NCBI RefSeq assembly: GCF_006770285.1
Contig: NZ_CP017195.1
Location: forward strand, 248,001-312,000
Source of the DNA: Lactococcus paracarnosus
GTDB taxonomy: Bacteria; Bacillota; Bacilli; Lactobacillales; Streptococcaceae
Length of the DNA: 64,000 bases
Direction of reading: 5' to 3'
Numbering within the stretch: position 1 is the first letter of the stretch; every line of letters starts with the position of its first letter. Below are positions 1 through 12,103 of this stretch, piece by piece. A program made the position numbers and the translations under genes. The notes beneath the pieces were generated by a model. It saw only the letters and a program-made list of their open reading frames with translations. It was not told the origin of the DNA and ran no database searches.

Positions 1-1198
<1,198 letters not shown>

Positions 1199-1315
1199 AA
1201 AAATGGTTGCTTAGGCAATTCATGGATAACCTGCATTTGCGTTTTAATTCTGTATTATTTAGTTTTGAGAGGTTTATACCTAATAGCAAGAGTAAAAATC
1301 TTCTCTGAAGAAGAG

Positions 1316-1388
1316 GGGGCCTTAGCTCAGCTGGGAGAGCGCCTGCTTTGCACGCAGGAGGTCAGCGGTTCGATCCCGCTAGGCTCCA
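1316..1388 (+). tRNA. tRNA-Ala (TGC)
   Basis: A 73-nt cloverleaf lies in the 16S-23S spacer. The acceptor stem GGGGCCT pairs with AGGCTCC, the D-arm begins TAGCTCAGCTGGGAGAGC, the anticodon loop is TTTGCAC with anticodon TGC, and the T-arm contains GGTTCGATCCC. The CCA end is not encoded. A single tRNA-Ala in the spacer is the usual arrangement in streptococci and lactococci. Confidence 0.97.
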
Positions 1389-1582
1389 TAGGATGATAGT
1401 GATATCATCTTGTCAACGAAGACGTTAAAATAGAAGATTTGATCATTGAAAACTGAATAACAATTTCTAAAATAACAAGAAATAAACCGAGAAGTGTTGT
1501 ATTTATACAACACCTCAAAAAAAAAGCGTGAGTCGAAAGACTCAATACTTATTACCAAGATACTTAAATGTATCAATTTAAA

Positions 1583-4486
<2,904 letters not shown>

Positions 4487-4588
4487 TAGTAGAGTTTAAG
4501 TTTTAAACGTTTTGGTTTAGTGAGTTATTTTAGAGAAATGTTATTCAGTTTTGAATGTTCAAACGCAAGTTTAGATATTCGCGAAAAG

Positions 4589-4704
4589 TTTGGTGCTTAT
4601 TGCATGAGAGATACACCTGTTCCCATGTCGAACACAGTAGTTAAGTCTCATTACGCCGGAAGTAGTTGGGGGTTGCCCCCTGTGAGATAAGGTCGGTGCC
4701 AAGC
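4589..4704 (+). rRNA. rrf: 5S ribosomal RNA
   Basis: A 5S rRNA of about 115 nt. Its terminal stem TTGGTGC (from 4590) pairs with GTGCCAA ending at 4702, and it contains the conserved ACACCTGTTCCCATGTCGAA block and TAGTTGGGGGTTGCCCCCTG. It follows 23S by about 100 nt and precedes the tRNA cluster. The ends are accurate to a few bases. Confidence 0.95.
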
Positions 4705-4736
4705 GAAGAGAAAGTGGTTGGAAGATCAGTTTCAAT

Positions 4737-4823
4737 GGAAGTTTAGCTCAGCTAACACGGAAGTGTTTGTTTAGAGACTTACTAATGTAGGTTGACAAGC
4801 AGGTCGGTTGAGGTAGACTTCCA
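4737..4823 (+). other. tRNA-like element, diverged relative of tRNA-Val
   Basis: An 87-nt stretch directly before tRNA-Val looks like a second, altered copy of it. A 7-bp acceptor-like stem closes it (GGAAGTT 4737-4743 with GACTTCC 4816-4822), followed by TAGCTCAGCT as in tRNA-Val. The D-arm then carries an inserted hairpin (AACAC, GGAA loop, GTGTT), and the 3' half keeps ACAAGCAG and GGTCGG blocks seen in tRNA-Val. There is no normal T-loop (no TTCGA) and no normal anticodon arm, so it should not work as a tRNA. Stem position 3-70 has changed from G-C to A-T on both sides, which preserves pairing. Confidence 0.55.
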
Positions 4824-4828
4824 CCCAT

Positions 4829-4901
4829 GGGAGTTTAGCTCAGCTGGGAGAGCATCTGCCTTACAAGCAGAGGGTCGGGGGTTCGAACCCCTCAACTCCC
4901 A
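4829..4901 (+). tRNA. tRNA-Val (TAC)
   Basis: A 73-nt cloverleaf. Acceptor stem GGGAGTT pairs with AACTCCC, the anticodon loop is CTTACAA with anticodon TAC, and the T-arm is GGGGTTCGAACCCC. It is the first canonical tRNA of the cluster after 5S and starts 5 nt after the tRNA-like element. Confidence 0.97.
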
Positions 4902-4936
4902 TTAGGTAGGTTTACCTAATGAAAATAGTATAATTT

Positions 4937-5017
4937 GGAAGGGTAGCGAAGTGGCTAAACGCGGCGGACTGTAAATCCGCTCCTTCGGGTTCGGGGGTTC
5001 GAATCCCTCCCCTTCCA
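4937..5017 (+). tRNA. tRNA-Tyr (GTA)
   Basis: An 81-nt class II tRNA. Acceptor GGAAGGG pairs with CCCTTCC, the anticodon loop is CTGTAAA with anticodon GTA, and a long variable arm (CTCCTTCGGG region) is present, as expected for bacterial tRNA-Tyr. Confidence 0.96.
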
Positions 5018-5027
5018 TATTACCTTT

Positions 5028-5098
5028 GCGGGCATAGTTTAAAGGTAGAACAAAGGTCTCCAAAACCTTTGGTGTGGGTTCAATTCCTGCTGCCCGTG
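5028..5098 (+). tRNA. tRNA-Trp (CCA)
   Basis: A 71-nt cloverleaf. The anticodon loop is CTCCAAA with anticodon CCA, and the T-arm has GGGTTCAATTCC. The acceptor stem GCGGGCA pairs with TGCCCGT, so the first base pair would be a G-U wobble; the rest is Watson-Crick. The discriminator base is G. Confidence 0.94.
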
Positions 5099-5111
5099 TT
5101 TAACCGATTAT

Positions 5112-5185
5112 GGCGGTCGTGGTGAAGTGGTTAACACATCAGCTTGTGGCGCTGACACTCGCGGGTTCGATTCCCGTCGACCGCC
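5112..5185 (+). tRNA. tRNA-His (GTG)
   Basis: A 74-nt tRNA with anticodon GTG in the loop TTGTGGC. The extra G at -1 (5112), the identity element of tRNA-His, is encoded and faces C73 (5185). The acceptor GCGGTCG pairs with CGACCGC. Confidence 0.96.
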
Positions 5186-5203
5186 TTTTTTACATAATAT
5201 TAT

Positions 5204-5275
5204 TGGGGTATAGCCAAGCGGTAAGGCAAGGGACTTTGACTCCCTCATGCGTTGGTTCGAATCCAGCTACCCCAG
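5204..5275 (+). tRNA. tRNA-Gln (TTG)
   Basis: A 72-nt cloverleaf beginning TGGGGTA and ending TACCCCA plus G73. Anticodon loop CTTTGAC gives anticodon TTG. The U1-A72 pair is typical of tRNA-Gln. Confidence 0.96.
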
Positions 5276-5306
5276 TTTAGTGGTCTTTTCCATATAATAA
5301 GAATTT

Positions 5307-5390
5307 GCCGGCGTGGCGGAATTGGCAGACGCGCTGGACTCAAAATCCAGTGTCTTCACGGACGTGCCGGTTCGACCCCGGCCGCCGGTA
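5307..5390 (+). tRNA. tRNA-Leu (CAA)
   Basis: An 84-nt class II tRNA with anticodon CAA in the loop CTCAAAA and a long variable arm (TGTCTTCACGGACGT). Acceptor GCCGGCG pairs with CGCCGGT. It is the last tRNA of the cluster and is followed 21 nt later by a terminator. Confidence 0.96.
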
Positions 5391-5411
5391 TACATGCAAA
5401 TTCAGTTAATC

Positions 5412-5432
5412 AAGACGTTAGTCTTTTTTTTT
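5412..5432 (+). terminator. Intrinsic terminator of the rRNA-tRNA operon
   Basis: A short hairpin AAGAC / GTCTT with a 4-nt loop is followed by a run of nine T. It is the first terminator seen after the 16S, so the whole rRNA-tRNA block may be one transcript. Confidence 0.7.
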
Positions 5433-5503
5433 AATTATTTTTCGACTATTGACCTGGGTCATAAATGTTAGATTTGCTCTTTTTTTATTAAGGCTTTAGG
5501 ATA

Positions 5504-5512
5504 TGTTATAAT
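5504..5512 (+). promoter_or_regulatory. Extended -10 promoter of the DUF536 gene
   Basis: TGTTATAAT is an extended -10 element (TGn plus a consensus TATAAT). No good -35 lies 16-18 nt upstream, which is normal for extended -10 promoters. The start codon at 5563 is about 50 nt downstream. Confidence 0.65.
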
Positions 5513-5562
5513 AGGTATAAATGATTTAATACTACTAGTAAATGATATATGGAGAAATGATT

Positions 5563-6009
5563 ATGACAAGCAATACTGTAACAGAACTGGCTGAAGCTTT
5601 TGGCGTGACGCGTCAGGCCATTAATAACCGTGTGAAAAAACTTGAAGAGGAGTATCTCAGTAAGAATGATCGTGGTGTGACAGTTGTCAATGAGGCAGGT
5701 ATTGAGATTTTAGAGCAACATTATGGTAAAAAGATTCTTGAGTTGGAACCTGATATTAAAAAAAACAGCCAAGTGGAACAAGTAGACTTTGAACAGTTAA
5801 TCACGCAACTATTAGCAGATAAGAACCTTGAGATAGCAAGATTATCTGAGCAAATTTCGATTAAAGATGGGCAGATTGCGGAGAAGGATAAGCAGTTGGA
5901 TCAACAGCAACAGTTAACTGCTAAGGCTTTAACAGAGCGGGAACAGACACTAATTGAGTTGGCTGACGAAAAGTCAAAAGGTTTTTTTACAAGACTTTTC
6001 AAAAAGTAA
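5563..6009 (+). CDS. DUF536 domain protein with N-terminal HTH
   Basis: The 148-residue product starts with a helix-turn-helix (residues about 5-30, ELAEAFGVTRQAINNRVKK) and ends in a long Gln/Glu/Lys-rich helix (about 90-140), likely a coiled coil, finishing FFTRLFKK. This architecture is that of DUF536 proteins, known from lactococcal plasmids next to repB and also from chromosomes; they are thought to bind DNA, but no function is firmly known to me. I start at the ATG at 5563 because GGAGAA (5551) lies 6 nt before it; two upstream in-frame ATGs overlap or precede that site. It stands alone between the tRNA cluster and gapA and has its own promoter. Confidence 0.8.
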   Translation: MTSNTVTELAEAFGVTRQAINNRVKKLEEEYLSKNDRGVTVVNEAGIEILEQHYGKKILELEPDIKKNSQVEQVDFEQLITQLLADKNLEIARLSEQISIKDGQIAEKDKQLDQQQQLTAKALTEREQTLIELADEKSKGFFTRLFKK

Positions 6010-6105
6010 TCTAGAACAGTTTGTTTTTTTATCTTAAATGTTAGGTTATTGTGTTAATTACTTTAACTGTTGTATAACAAATCGTCGTAAATATAGCGTT
6101 TTTTC

Positions 6106-6134
6106 TTGCATAAATCTTATAAAAAAGGTATCAT
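6106..6134 (+). promoter_or_regulatory. gapA promoter
   Basis: TTGCAT (6106-6111) and TATCAT (6129-6134) are separated by 17 bp, giving a plausible vegetative promoter. The leader of about 85 nt ends with a near-perfect ribosome binding site AGGAGG (6211) 11 nt before the ATG. Confidence 0.6.
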
Positions 6135-6227
6135 TATATTGTAAGTTAAATAGTTAACTTTCAGTTGTTATAAATGCTTAGGCATTTAAATAAAAAGTTT
6201 TTGTTTCCATAGGAGGATTACTACAAA

Positions 6228-7238
6228 ATGGTAGTTAAAGTTGGTATTAACGGTTTTGGCCGTATCGGTCGTCTTGCTTTTCGTCGTATTCAAAATGTTG
6301 AAGGTGTTGAAGTAGTTGCAATCAACGATCTTACAGATCCAGCAATGCTTGCTCACTTGTTGAAATATGACACAACTCAAGGTCGCTTTGACGGTAAAGT
6401 TGAAGTTAAAGAAGGCGGATTTGAAGTTAACGGTAAATTCGTTAAAGTTACTGCAGAATCTAACCCAGCTAACATCAACTGGGCTGAAGATGAAGCACAA
6501 ATCGTACTTGAAGCAACTGGTTTCTTCGCAACTAAAGAAAAAGCTGAATTGCATTTACACGCTAAAGGTGCTAAACAAGTTGTAATTACTGCACCTGGTG
6601 GAAGTGATGTTAAAACAATCGTTTTCAACACTAACCACGAAATTTTGACTGGTGAAGAAACAGTTATCTCTGGTGCTTCATGTACGACTAACTGTCTTGC
6701 ACCAATGGCTGATGCTTTGAACAAAAACTTCGGTCTTAAAGTTGGTACTATGACAACTATCCACGGTTATACTGGTGACCAAATGACTCTTGATGGTCCT
6801 CACCGTGGTGGAGATTTCCGTCGTGCACGTGCTGCAGCTGAAAACATCACACCTAACACAACTGGTGCTGCTAAAGCAATCGGTCTTGTATTACCAGAAT
6901 TAAACGGTAAACTTCAAGGTCATGCACAACGTGTACCAGTTCCAACTGGTTCATTAACAGAACTTGTTACTGTTCTTGACAAAAAAGTTACAGTTGAAGA
7001 AGTTAACGCTGCTATGAAAGCTGCTGCTAACGAATCTTACGGTTACAACGAAGATGAAATCGTTTCATCTGATATCGTAGGTATCTCTAACTCTTCACTT
7101 TTTGATGCTACTCAAACTGAAGTTACAGAAGCTAACGGTGTTCAATTAGTTAAAACAGTTGCTTGGTATGACAACGAAATGTCTTACACATCTAACCTTG
7201 TTCGTACACTTGAATACTTCGCTAAACTCGCTAAATAA
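6228..7238 (+). CDS. gapA: Glyceraldehyde-3-phosphate dehydrogenase, type I
   Basis: This 336-residue cytoplasmic enzyme oxidises glyceraldehyde-3-phosphate with NAD+ and phosphate to 1,3-bisphosphoglycerate in glycolysis. The NAD-binding start [15 protein letters not shown] is at residues 3-18 and the catalytic cysteine lies in [10 protein letters not shown] near residue 153. The length is that of the family. Codon use is strongly biased to GGT, GCT, AAC and CGT, unlike its neighbours, as expected for a highly expressed glycolytic gene. It is monocistronic, with a promoter at 6106-6134 and a terminator at 7258-7288. Confidence 0.98.
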   Translation: MVVKVGINGFGRIGRLAFRRIQNVEGVEVVAINDLTDPAMLAHLLKYDTTQGRFDGKVEVKEGGFEVNGKFVKVTAESNPANINWAEDEAQIVLEATGFFATKEKAELHLHAKGAKQVVITAPGGSDVKTIVFNTNHEILTGEETVISGASCTTNCLAPMADALNKNFGLKVGTMTTIHGYTGDQMTLDGPHRGGDFRRARAAAENITPNTTGAAKAIGLVLPELNGKLQGHAQRVPVPTGSLTELVTVLDKKVTVEEVNAAMKAAANESYGYNEDEIVSSDIVGISNSSLFDATQTEVTEANGVQLVKTVAWYDNEMSYTSNLVRTLEYFAKLAK

Positions 7239-7257
7239 TTCTGTTATTTAACGTCGA

Positions 7258-7288
7258 AAACAGAGAAGCTTAGCTCCTCTGTTTTTTT
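7258..7288 (+). terminator. gapA terminator
   Basis: AAACAGAG (7258-7265) pairs with CTCTGTTT (7277-7284) and is followed by a T run. It lies about 20 nt after the gapA stop codon. Confidence 0.8.
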
Positions 7289-7336
7289 CTTGCTATTTTT
7301 TATGGTAAGATGTAAGAAAATGAATTGGAGATTATG

Positions 7337-7690
7337 ATGGAAACACCAAAATGCGTTAACTGTGGGAGTGAGTTTACTTATGAGTTATCAGATACAACCT
7401 TTGGTTGCTCTGAGTGTGGTATTGAGTTTACAGCTTCAGATATTACAGCTGCTACTGCTACTAATAAATTCTCTGTAGTGGATTCTGTTGGTATTGCCTT
7501 AGCTGACGGAGATGATGTGATTATCATTCAAGATCTAGCTGTCAAAGGGATGCCCAAACCAATCAAAAAAGGAACTAAGGCTAAAAATATTAGACTCAAT
7601 GAAAATGGCAAAAACGGTCATTTTATAGATGCTAAGATAGATGGGTTCGGTGCAATGGGTCTTAAAGGGGCGGTTGTCAAAAAAGCGTAA
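7337..7690 (+). CDS. PhnA/YjdM-like zinc ribbon protein
   Basis: A 117-residue protein with two CxxC knuckles in the first 30 residues (CVNC and CSEC), a zinc ribbon, followed by a small beta-rich domain with the family motif IQDLAVKGMPKPIKKGTKAKNIRL. This matches the PhnA/YjdM family. Despite its name the family is not shown to take part in phosphonate breakdown, and its role is unclear. The start at 7337 is chosen because GGAG (7327) lies 6 nt upstream; an in-frame TTG at 7325 overlaps the ribosome binding site. An extended -10 TGGTAAGAT lies just upstream (about 7303). Confidence 0.85.
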   Translation: METPKCVNCGSEFTYELSDTTFGCSECGIEFTASDITAATATNKFSVVDSVGIALADGDDVIIIQDLAVKGMPKPIKKGTKAKNIRLNENGKNGHFIDAKIDGFGAMGLKGAVVKKA

Positions 7691-7816
7691 CTGTCTCAAG
7701 TCTTTCTATTTTCTGGCTTAATCGGCTATAGTTTGGTAAAATAAAAGTGTTGGCCACATGAGGCACAATTTGTATAATAAGCATAATCAAGGATAATTGA
7801 TTACAAAGGAGAAAAA

Positions 7817-8143
7817 ATGAATATATATGATACGATGAACCAACTCGAACGTGAATTACGCGCTTTACCAGAATATCAAGCAGTTGTTGCTGCACTTTCA
7901 GCTGTAAAAGCAGATGAAGTTGCGAGTGAGCTATATACTAAATTTATGGCTGTCCAAATGAAGATGCAAGCTGGTCAACTTCAGGAAGAATCAGAGCAAA
8001 AAGAAGCCCAAGAATTGTTCATGAGCTTGCAAGATAATGCTGTCATGGCTGAGCTTTTGACGAAAGAACAAGCGCTACAAACGATTACAGGTGATTTACA
8101 AGATATCATCTTTAAACCACTACAAGAGTTATACGGTCAATAA
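7817..8143 (+). CDS. YlbF/YmcA family protein
   Basis: A 108-residue all-helical protein with the pattern of the Com_YlbF family (MNQLERELRALPEYQ start, then amphipathic helices with an EE/QKEAQELF segment). In Bacillus the YlbF and YmcA proteins form a complex with YaaT that affects RNase Y-dependent mRNA processing, competence and sporulation. A second family member lies at 56526, next to mutS, which is where ymcA sits in Bacillus; this one may be the YlbF counterpart. The ribosome binding site AAAGGAG is 7 nt upstream. It is monocistronic with a terminator at 8165. Confidence 0.8.
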   Translation: MNIYDTMNQLERELRALPEYQAVVAALSAVKADEVASELYTKFMAVQMKMQAGQLQEESEQKEAQELFMSLQDNAVMAELLTKEQALQTITGDLQDIIFKPLQELYGQ

Positions 8144-8164
8144 GCACAATACATATCGTAGAGA

Positions 8165-8192
8165 AAAGAGATCGTAGCGGTCTCTTTTTTTA
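8165..8192 (+). terminator. Terminator after the YlbF gene
   Basis: AGAGATC pairs with GGTCTCT (one G-U pair) and is followed by seven T. Confidence 0.75.
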
Positions 8193-8287
8193 TTTGGTCC
8201 GTTGTTTGTGTAACTTTTTGCTTTAAGGATATAGAATAGTATAATAAAGGGAATAAGTATCTAGATTTTAGGAGAATAGTAATAGTC

Positions 8288-8689
8288 ATGAATGATAAAC
8301 TAACCTTTCATCACATTGGCAAACCAGTTGCCTTATCAGAGATAAAAGATAATCCAGCTACCCGCTATAGTGCTTTATATGATATGTATACCTTGGATAT
8401 CTTAAATGAGTTGTCCTTACCGATTCAGTTACATGCTTTTGGCGAGAGGTCACCTCTTGACTATCGGATTCAGCAAGAAGCCCATGTTGCTTTTAAGGTA
8501 GCTAATATAATGGAAGCACTGGCCAATAAAGACGTAATCATGCCGCTATATATGCCTTTTTCTGGTTATCAGTGTGCCATGGTCCTGATTAACAGCCAAC
8601 CGATTGAACTCATCGAGACTATCTTGTCTGAGAGAGAGATATGGGGAACTGGCATTTTTAAAGATAGTCTGCTTTATGCGGATGAGTAG
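8288..8689 (+). CDS. VOC-superfamily-like protein, function unknown
   Basis: A 133-residue protein. The opening TFHHIGKPV and the later HVAFKVANIMEAL followed by a short strand and PIELIE resemble the two beta-alpha-beta-beta-beta halves of the vicinal oxygen chelate (glyoxalase/bleomycin-resistance) fold. The metal-ligand set is only partly recognisable (His8/His9, His in HVAF, Glu in IELIE), so an enzymatic role cannot be claimed. The ribosome binding site AGGAGAA is 11 nt upstream. The DUF1648 gene follows after 21 nt, so the two may be co-transcribed. Confidence 0.6.
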   Translation: MNDKLTFHHIGKPVALSEIKDNPATRYSALYDMYTLDILNELSLPIQLHAFGERSPLDYRIQQEAHVAFKVANIMEALANKDVIMPLYMPFSGYQCAMVLINSQPIELIETILSEREIWGTGIFKDSLLYADE

Positions 8690-8710
8690 AAAGTATACTA
8701 GGTGAAAATG

Positions 8711-9064
8711 ATGAAAGTTGCTTTGTTTGTCAATCATATCTATTCAAAAATTTGTTATCTTTTTCTGGTTTTAGGGATAGGGTTTTTATGTGCCACAATT
8801 TATTTATATCTTAAACTGCCAAACGTCATTCCTGTACATTGGGGATTATCATTTGAGGTGGATAGCTGGGGAAGAAAAGAAACTCTTTTTATCCTTCCAA
8901 TTTCACTGTTTCTATGCTTAATCTTGTCTTCAAAAAAGTTTATCCATGCACATGAGACAAATCCGTTCAGGATCATGGCTGCTGAGCTGGTTTTGTTAGG
9001 TGTTTTGACCTTACTAGTCATTGCAATGAGTTATGTTTATGCCATTTATTTTTCGTTACTATAA
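8711..9064 (+). CDS. DUF1648 membrane protein
   Basis: A 117-residue protein with three probable membrane segments (about residues 14-36, 56-73 and 92-114). Between the first two lies LPNVIPVHWGLSFEVDSWG, the hallmark of DUF1648, which is also the N-terminal part of SdpI-type immunity proteins. SdpI proteins protect Bacillus from the SdpC toxin, but stand-alone DUF1648 proteins have no established role. The start at 8711 fits the AGGTGA site at 8699; an in-frame GTG at 8702 overlaps that site. Confidence 0.7.
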   Translation: MKVALFVNHIYSKICYLFLVLGIGFLCATIYLYLKLPNVIPVHWGLSFEVDSWGRKETLFILPISLFLCLILSSKKFIHAHETNPFRIMAAELVLLGVLTLLVIAMSYVYAIYFSLL

Positions 9065-9094
9065 GCTATTGTATGTAAGGACAACTAATATAGA

Positions 9095-9118
9095 GAAGAC
9101 GTGTTTCGCTGTCTTTTT
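9095..9118 (+). terminator. Terminator before recG
   Basis: AAGAC (9096-9100) pairs with GTCTT (9111-9115) and is followed by T residues. It separates the VOC/DUF1648 pair from recG. Confidence 0.6.
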
Positions 9119-9215
9119 TGTTTGCTAATTTAAAGCTAGTATGATGGCAGTTCCCGCATACCTTATCTTGTAAAGGTGATACAACGTTATCAGCCAAGAG
9201 TTGTGGCTTAGAAAA

Positions 9216-9224
9216 TGGTATAAT
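9216..9224 (+). promoter_or_regulatory. Extended -10 of recG, leaderless type
   Basis: TGGTATAAT ends 6 nt before the recG ATG. Because a -10 hexamer covers -12 to -7, transcription should begin at the A of the ATG, and no Shine-Dalgarno is present. The same layout recurs at six other genes here. Confidence 0.7.
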
Positions 9225-9230
9225 TAAGCT

Positions 9231-11249
9231 ATGAATCTTACAGACTCGATACAATTTTTGAAAGGTGTAGGACCAAAATCCGCCGAGCGCTATCAGCAAC
9301 TGGGTATTTTTACTGTGTCTGACTTATTGACTTATTTTCCTTTTCGCTATGATGACTTTGCAGCAAAGCCAATATTTGAGTTGATCGATGGCGAAAAGAC
9401 GACTATTGTCGGGACGGTAGTAACACCTGCAAACGTTAGTTACTATGGTGCACGACGAAATCGCTTAGTCTTTAAAATCAAGCAAGGTGAAGCGGTTATT
9501 TCAGTTAGCTTTTTTAATCAGCCCTATCTCCAAAATAAGGTTGAATTAGATGCTGAGATTGCCATCTATGGTAAATGGGATGCTAAAAAGATGAGCATCA
9601 CTGGCATGAAAATTTTAGCGCAGGTAGAGAATAGTTTTCAGCCCGTCTACCATGTCATGCAAGGGATCAAACAATCAGCCTTAGTAACGCTTTTACAAGC
9701 TGTTTTTGATGCCGGTGTGGGTGAGTTGATCACTGAAAATCTACCAGAGTCATTACTGCAAAAATATAGATTAGTTGATCGAAAGACTGCTGTACATGAT
9801 ATGCATTTCCCAATAGATGAATCAGCGCATCATCAGGCATTGCGCCGGATGAAGTTTGAAGAGTTGTTTTATTTTCAGCTGAAGCTACAGGCACTTCGTT
9901 TAAAAGATAAAGCCCTTGCTTTTGGTTTGACGATCAAAATCGATGAACAGCTACTTGCGGTTAAAATTAGTCGGCTTCCTTTCACTTTAACGGGCGCTCA
10001 AAGTCAGTCGCTAAGAGAAATTCTAGCTGATATGGCGAGTCCCTATCATATGAACCGCTTGCTACAAGGCGATGTCGGGAGTGGTAAGACGGTCGTCGCG
10101 AGTTTGGCCATGTATGCAGCTGTTCAGGCGGGGTTTCAAGCGGCCTTAATGGTACCGACTGAAATATTAGCCAATCAACACTATGAAAGCTTGCAGGAGC
10201 TCTTTCCTGAGCTCTCAGTAGGTCTCTTAACAGGTGGAATGAAAACAGCAGAACGTCGCCTGCTATTAGCTGGTCTTGAGGACGGCTCAATTCAGATGGT
10301 CACAGGGACACATGCCCTGATTCAAGACGCAGTCAATTATCAGTCACTTGGACTTGTCATTACGGATGAGCAGCATCGCTTTGGTGTTAAACAGCGGCGT
10401 GTTTTTCGTGAGAAAGGACAGAACCCTGATGTCTTGATGATGACGGCAACACCAATTCCAAGAACGCTTGCCATCACAGCATTTGGGGATATGGATGTCT
10501 CGATTATCAACGAATTACCTGCAGGTAGAAAACCGATCACGACACGTTGGGTCAAGCATGAACAGCTGACACCTAGTATTTTACCTTGGGTCGCTGATGA
10601 AGTGCACAAGGGTGCTCAAGTTTATTTTATCTCACCGCTTATAGAAGAAAGTGAGATGATAGACTTAAAGAACGCAACGGATCTATTTGAGGAGTTAACA
10701 GCATTTTTTGGTGATAAAGCACGTGTTGCCTTACTTCATGGTAGATTAAAGAATGCTGAAAAAGATCAGATTATGTTAGCCTTCAAGGCGAAAAAATATG
10801 ATGTTTTAGTCTCAACAACAGTTATCGAGGTCGGCGTTAATGTGCCCAATGCAACGATTATGGTCATCATGGATGCAGATCGCTTTGGTCTATCACAGCT
10901 ACATCAATTACGTGGTCGTGTTGGTCGTGGTGAAAAAAAATCCTATACCATCTTGGTAGCTAACCCAAAATCTGACGGTGGTAAGCGTCGGATGCAAATC
11001 ATGACAGAAACACAAAATGGCTTTGTTTTAGCTGAAGAAGACCTGAAGATGAGGGGCAGTGGAGAGATTTTTGGGACACGACAATCTGGTCTCCCAGAGT
11101 TCTCTGTAGCAGATATCGTTAACGACTATCCGATTTTGGAGGTTGCGCGTGAGGAAGCAGTCGCGATTTATCAAGATCCTCAGTGGTCTGAAAAACCTGA
11201 AAATCAACTGCTTGTTGCAAGTTTAACAGAAGATGATGTCTTTGACTGA
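9231..11249 (+). CDS. recG: ATP-dependent DNA helicase RecG
   Basis: A 672-residue helicase that remodels stalled replication forks and branch-migrates Holliday junctions. It has an N-terminal wedge/OB domain (about 50-150), Walker A GDVGSGKTVVAS near 280, a DEQH box (TDEQHRFGVKQRR) near 378, the helicase motif MTATPIPRTLAI near 404, and the C-terminal helicase domain with QLHQLRGRVGRG. Length is standard. There is no ribosome binding site; the -10 element lies 6 nt upstream of the ATG, so the mRNA is probably leaderless. An SDR gene follows within 12 nt. Confidence 0.97.
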   Translation: MNLTDSIQFLKGVGPKSAERYQQLGIFTVSDLLTYFPFRYDDFAAKPIFELIDGEKTTIVGTVVTPANVSYYGARRNRLVFKIKQGEAVISVSFFNQPYLQNKVELDAEIAIYGKWDAKKMSITGMKILAQVENSFQPVYHVMQGIKQSALVTLLQAVFDAGVGELITENLPESLLQKYRLVDRKTAVHDMHFPIDESAHHQALRRMKFEELFYFQLKLQALRLKDKALAFGLTIKIDEQLLAVKISRLPFTLTGAQSQSLREILADMASPYHMNRLLQGDVGSGKTVVASLAMYAAVQAGFQAALMVPTEILANQHYESLQELFPELSVGLLTGGMKTAERRLLLAGLEDGSIQMVTGTHALIQDAVNYQSLGLVITDEQHRFGVKQRRVFREKGQNPDVLMMTATPIPRTLAITAFGDMDVSIINELPAGRKPITTRWVKHEQLTPSILPWVADEVHKGAQVYFISPLIEESEMIDLKNATDLFEELTAFFGDKARVALLHGRLKNAEKDQIMLAFKAKKYDVLVSTTVIEVGVNVPNATIMVIMDADRFGLSQLHQLRGRVGRGEKKSYTILVANPKSDGGKRRMQIMTETQNGFVLAEEDLKMRGSGEIFGTRQSGLPEFSVADIVNDYPILEVAREEAVAIYQDPQWSEKPENQLLVASLTEDDVFD

Positions 11250-11260
11250 AAGGAATGATG

Positions 11261-12103
11261 ATGAAAAAAGTTGTCGCGATTACTGGTGCAAGTAATGGGA
11301 TGGGATTTGAAGCAGCTAAGTTGTTTGCAGCTAATGGCTGGCTAGTTTATGGTGGTGCTAGACGTGTGGAGAAAATCCCGATAACACCTAATGTCCATGC
11401 CTTATCACTAGATGTAACGGATCATAGCTCAAATAAGGTATTCATCCAGACGATTTTAGCCGAAGCCGGTCGTATTGATGTGTTAATCAATAATGCAGGC
11501 TATGGAGAATATGGCCCTATTGAAGATATACCGCTTGACAATGCTAGAAATCAATTTGAAACTAACTTTTTTGGTGCAGCTGATCTGAGCCAATTAGTGC
11601 TACCGATTATGAGACAGCAAGAATCGGGTAGGATTATCAATGTCTCCTCTATTGGGGGAGATGTCTACATGCCCTTGGGCGCCTACTATCATGCAACGAA
11701 AGCAGCACTACAGCATTGGAGTGACTCTCTTGATATGGAAGTTAAACAATTTGGTGTGCGTTCGATTACGGTACAACCAGGCTTGACACGATCAGGATGG
11801 GGAGATATCGCGATGTCCAATGCTAAGAAAAACTTAACAGCAGCCTCAGTTTATACACCCTTACTTGACCGTGTTGGTGGGTTATTAAGCACAAATTCCC
11901 ATGCCATCGGAGCAAGTTCAGAAAGCCTTGCAGCACTCTTTTATACCGCTGCAACTGACAAACGGGTAAAACGGCGGTACTTTCATAGCCTGAGTGATCG
12001 CGCATTAGTTTGGCTAGCAAGATCACATCCCAATTTGTTTAAGAATGGGTTTGAGGCTGTGTTCAAGTATCTAGAAAAAAGGTCGGATAAAGCAGGCATA
12101 TAG
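11261..12103 (+). CDS. SDR-family oxidoreductase
   Basis: A 280-residue classical short-chain dehydrogenase/reductase. The nucleotide site TGASNGMGFEAA is at residues 7-18, NNAGYGEYG follows near 78, and the catalytic set is Ser in NVSSIG with YHATKAA (Tyr and Lys). Substrate is unknown; it resembles general NADP-dependent ketoacyl/aldehyde reductases. Three ATGs in a row occur at 11255, 11258 and 11261; the last has the best spacing (6 nt) to AAAGGA. It lies 11 nt after recG and is probably co-transcribed. A weak hairpin TATAGA/TCTATA with a nearby T run follows the stop. Confidence 0.85.
   Translation: MKKVVAITGASNGMGFEAAKLFAANGWLVYGGARRVEKIPITPNVHALSLDVTDHSSNKVFIQTILAEAGRIDVLINNAGYGEYGPIEDIPLDNARNQFETNFFGAADLSQLVLPIMRQQESGRIINVSSIGGDVYMPLGAYYHATKAALQHWSDSLDMEVKQFGVRSITVQPGLTRSGWGDIAMSNAKKNLTAASVYTPLLDRVGGLLSTNSHAIGASSESLAALFYTAATDKRVKRRYFHSLSDRALVWLARSHPNLFKNGFEAVFKYLEKRSDKAGI

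Noticed and set aside
4737..4823. Calling the tRNA-like element a functional class II tRNA because of its 87-nt length
   Set aside because: There is no TTCGA T-loop and no anticodon arm in the right place.
5252..5434. A 60-residue frame running through tRNA-Gln and tRNA-Leu
   Set aside because: It is formed by tRNA sequences.
6186..6724. Frames opposite and out of frame with gapA
   Set aside because: They mirror the strong codon bias of gapA and have no start signals.
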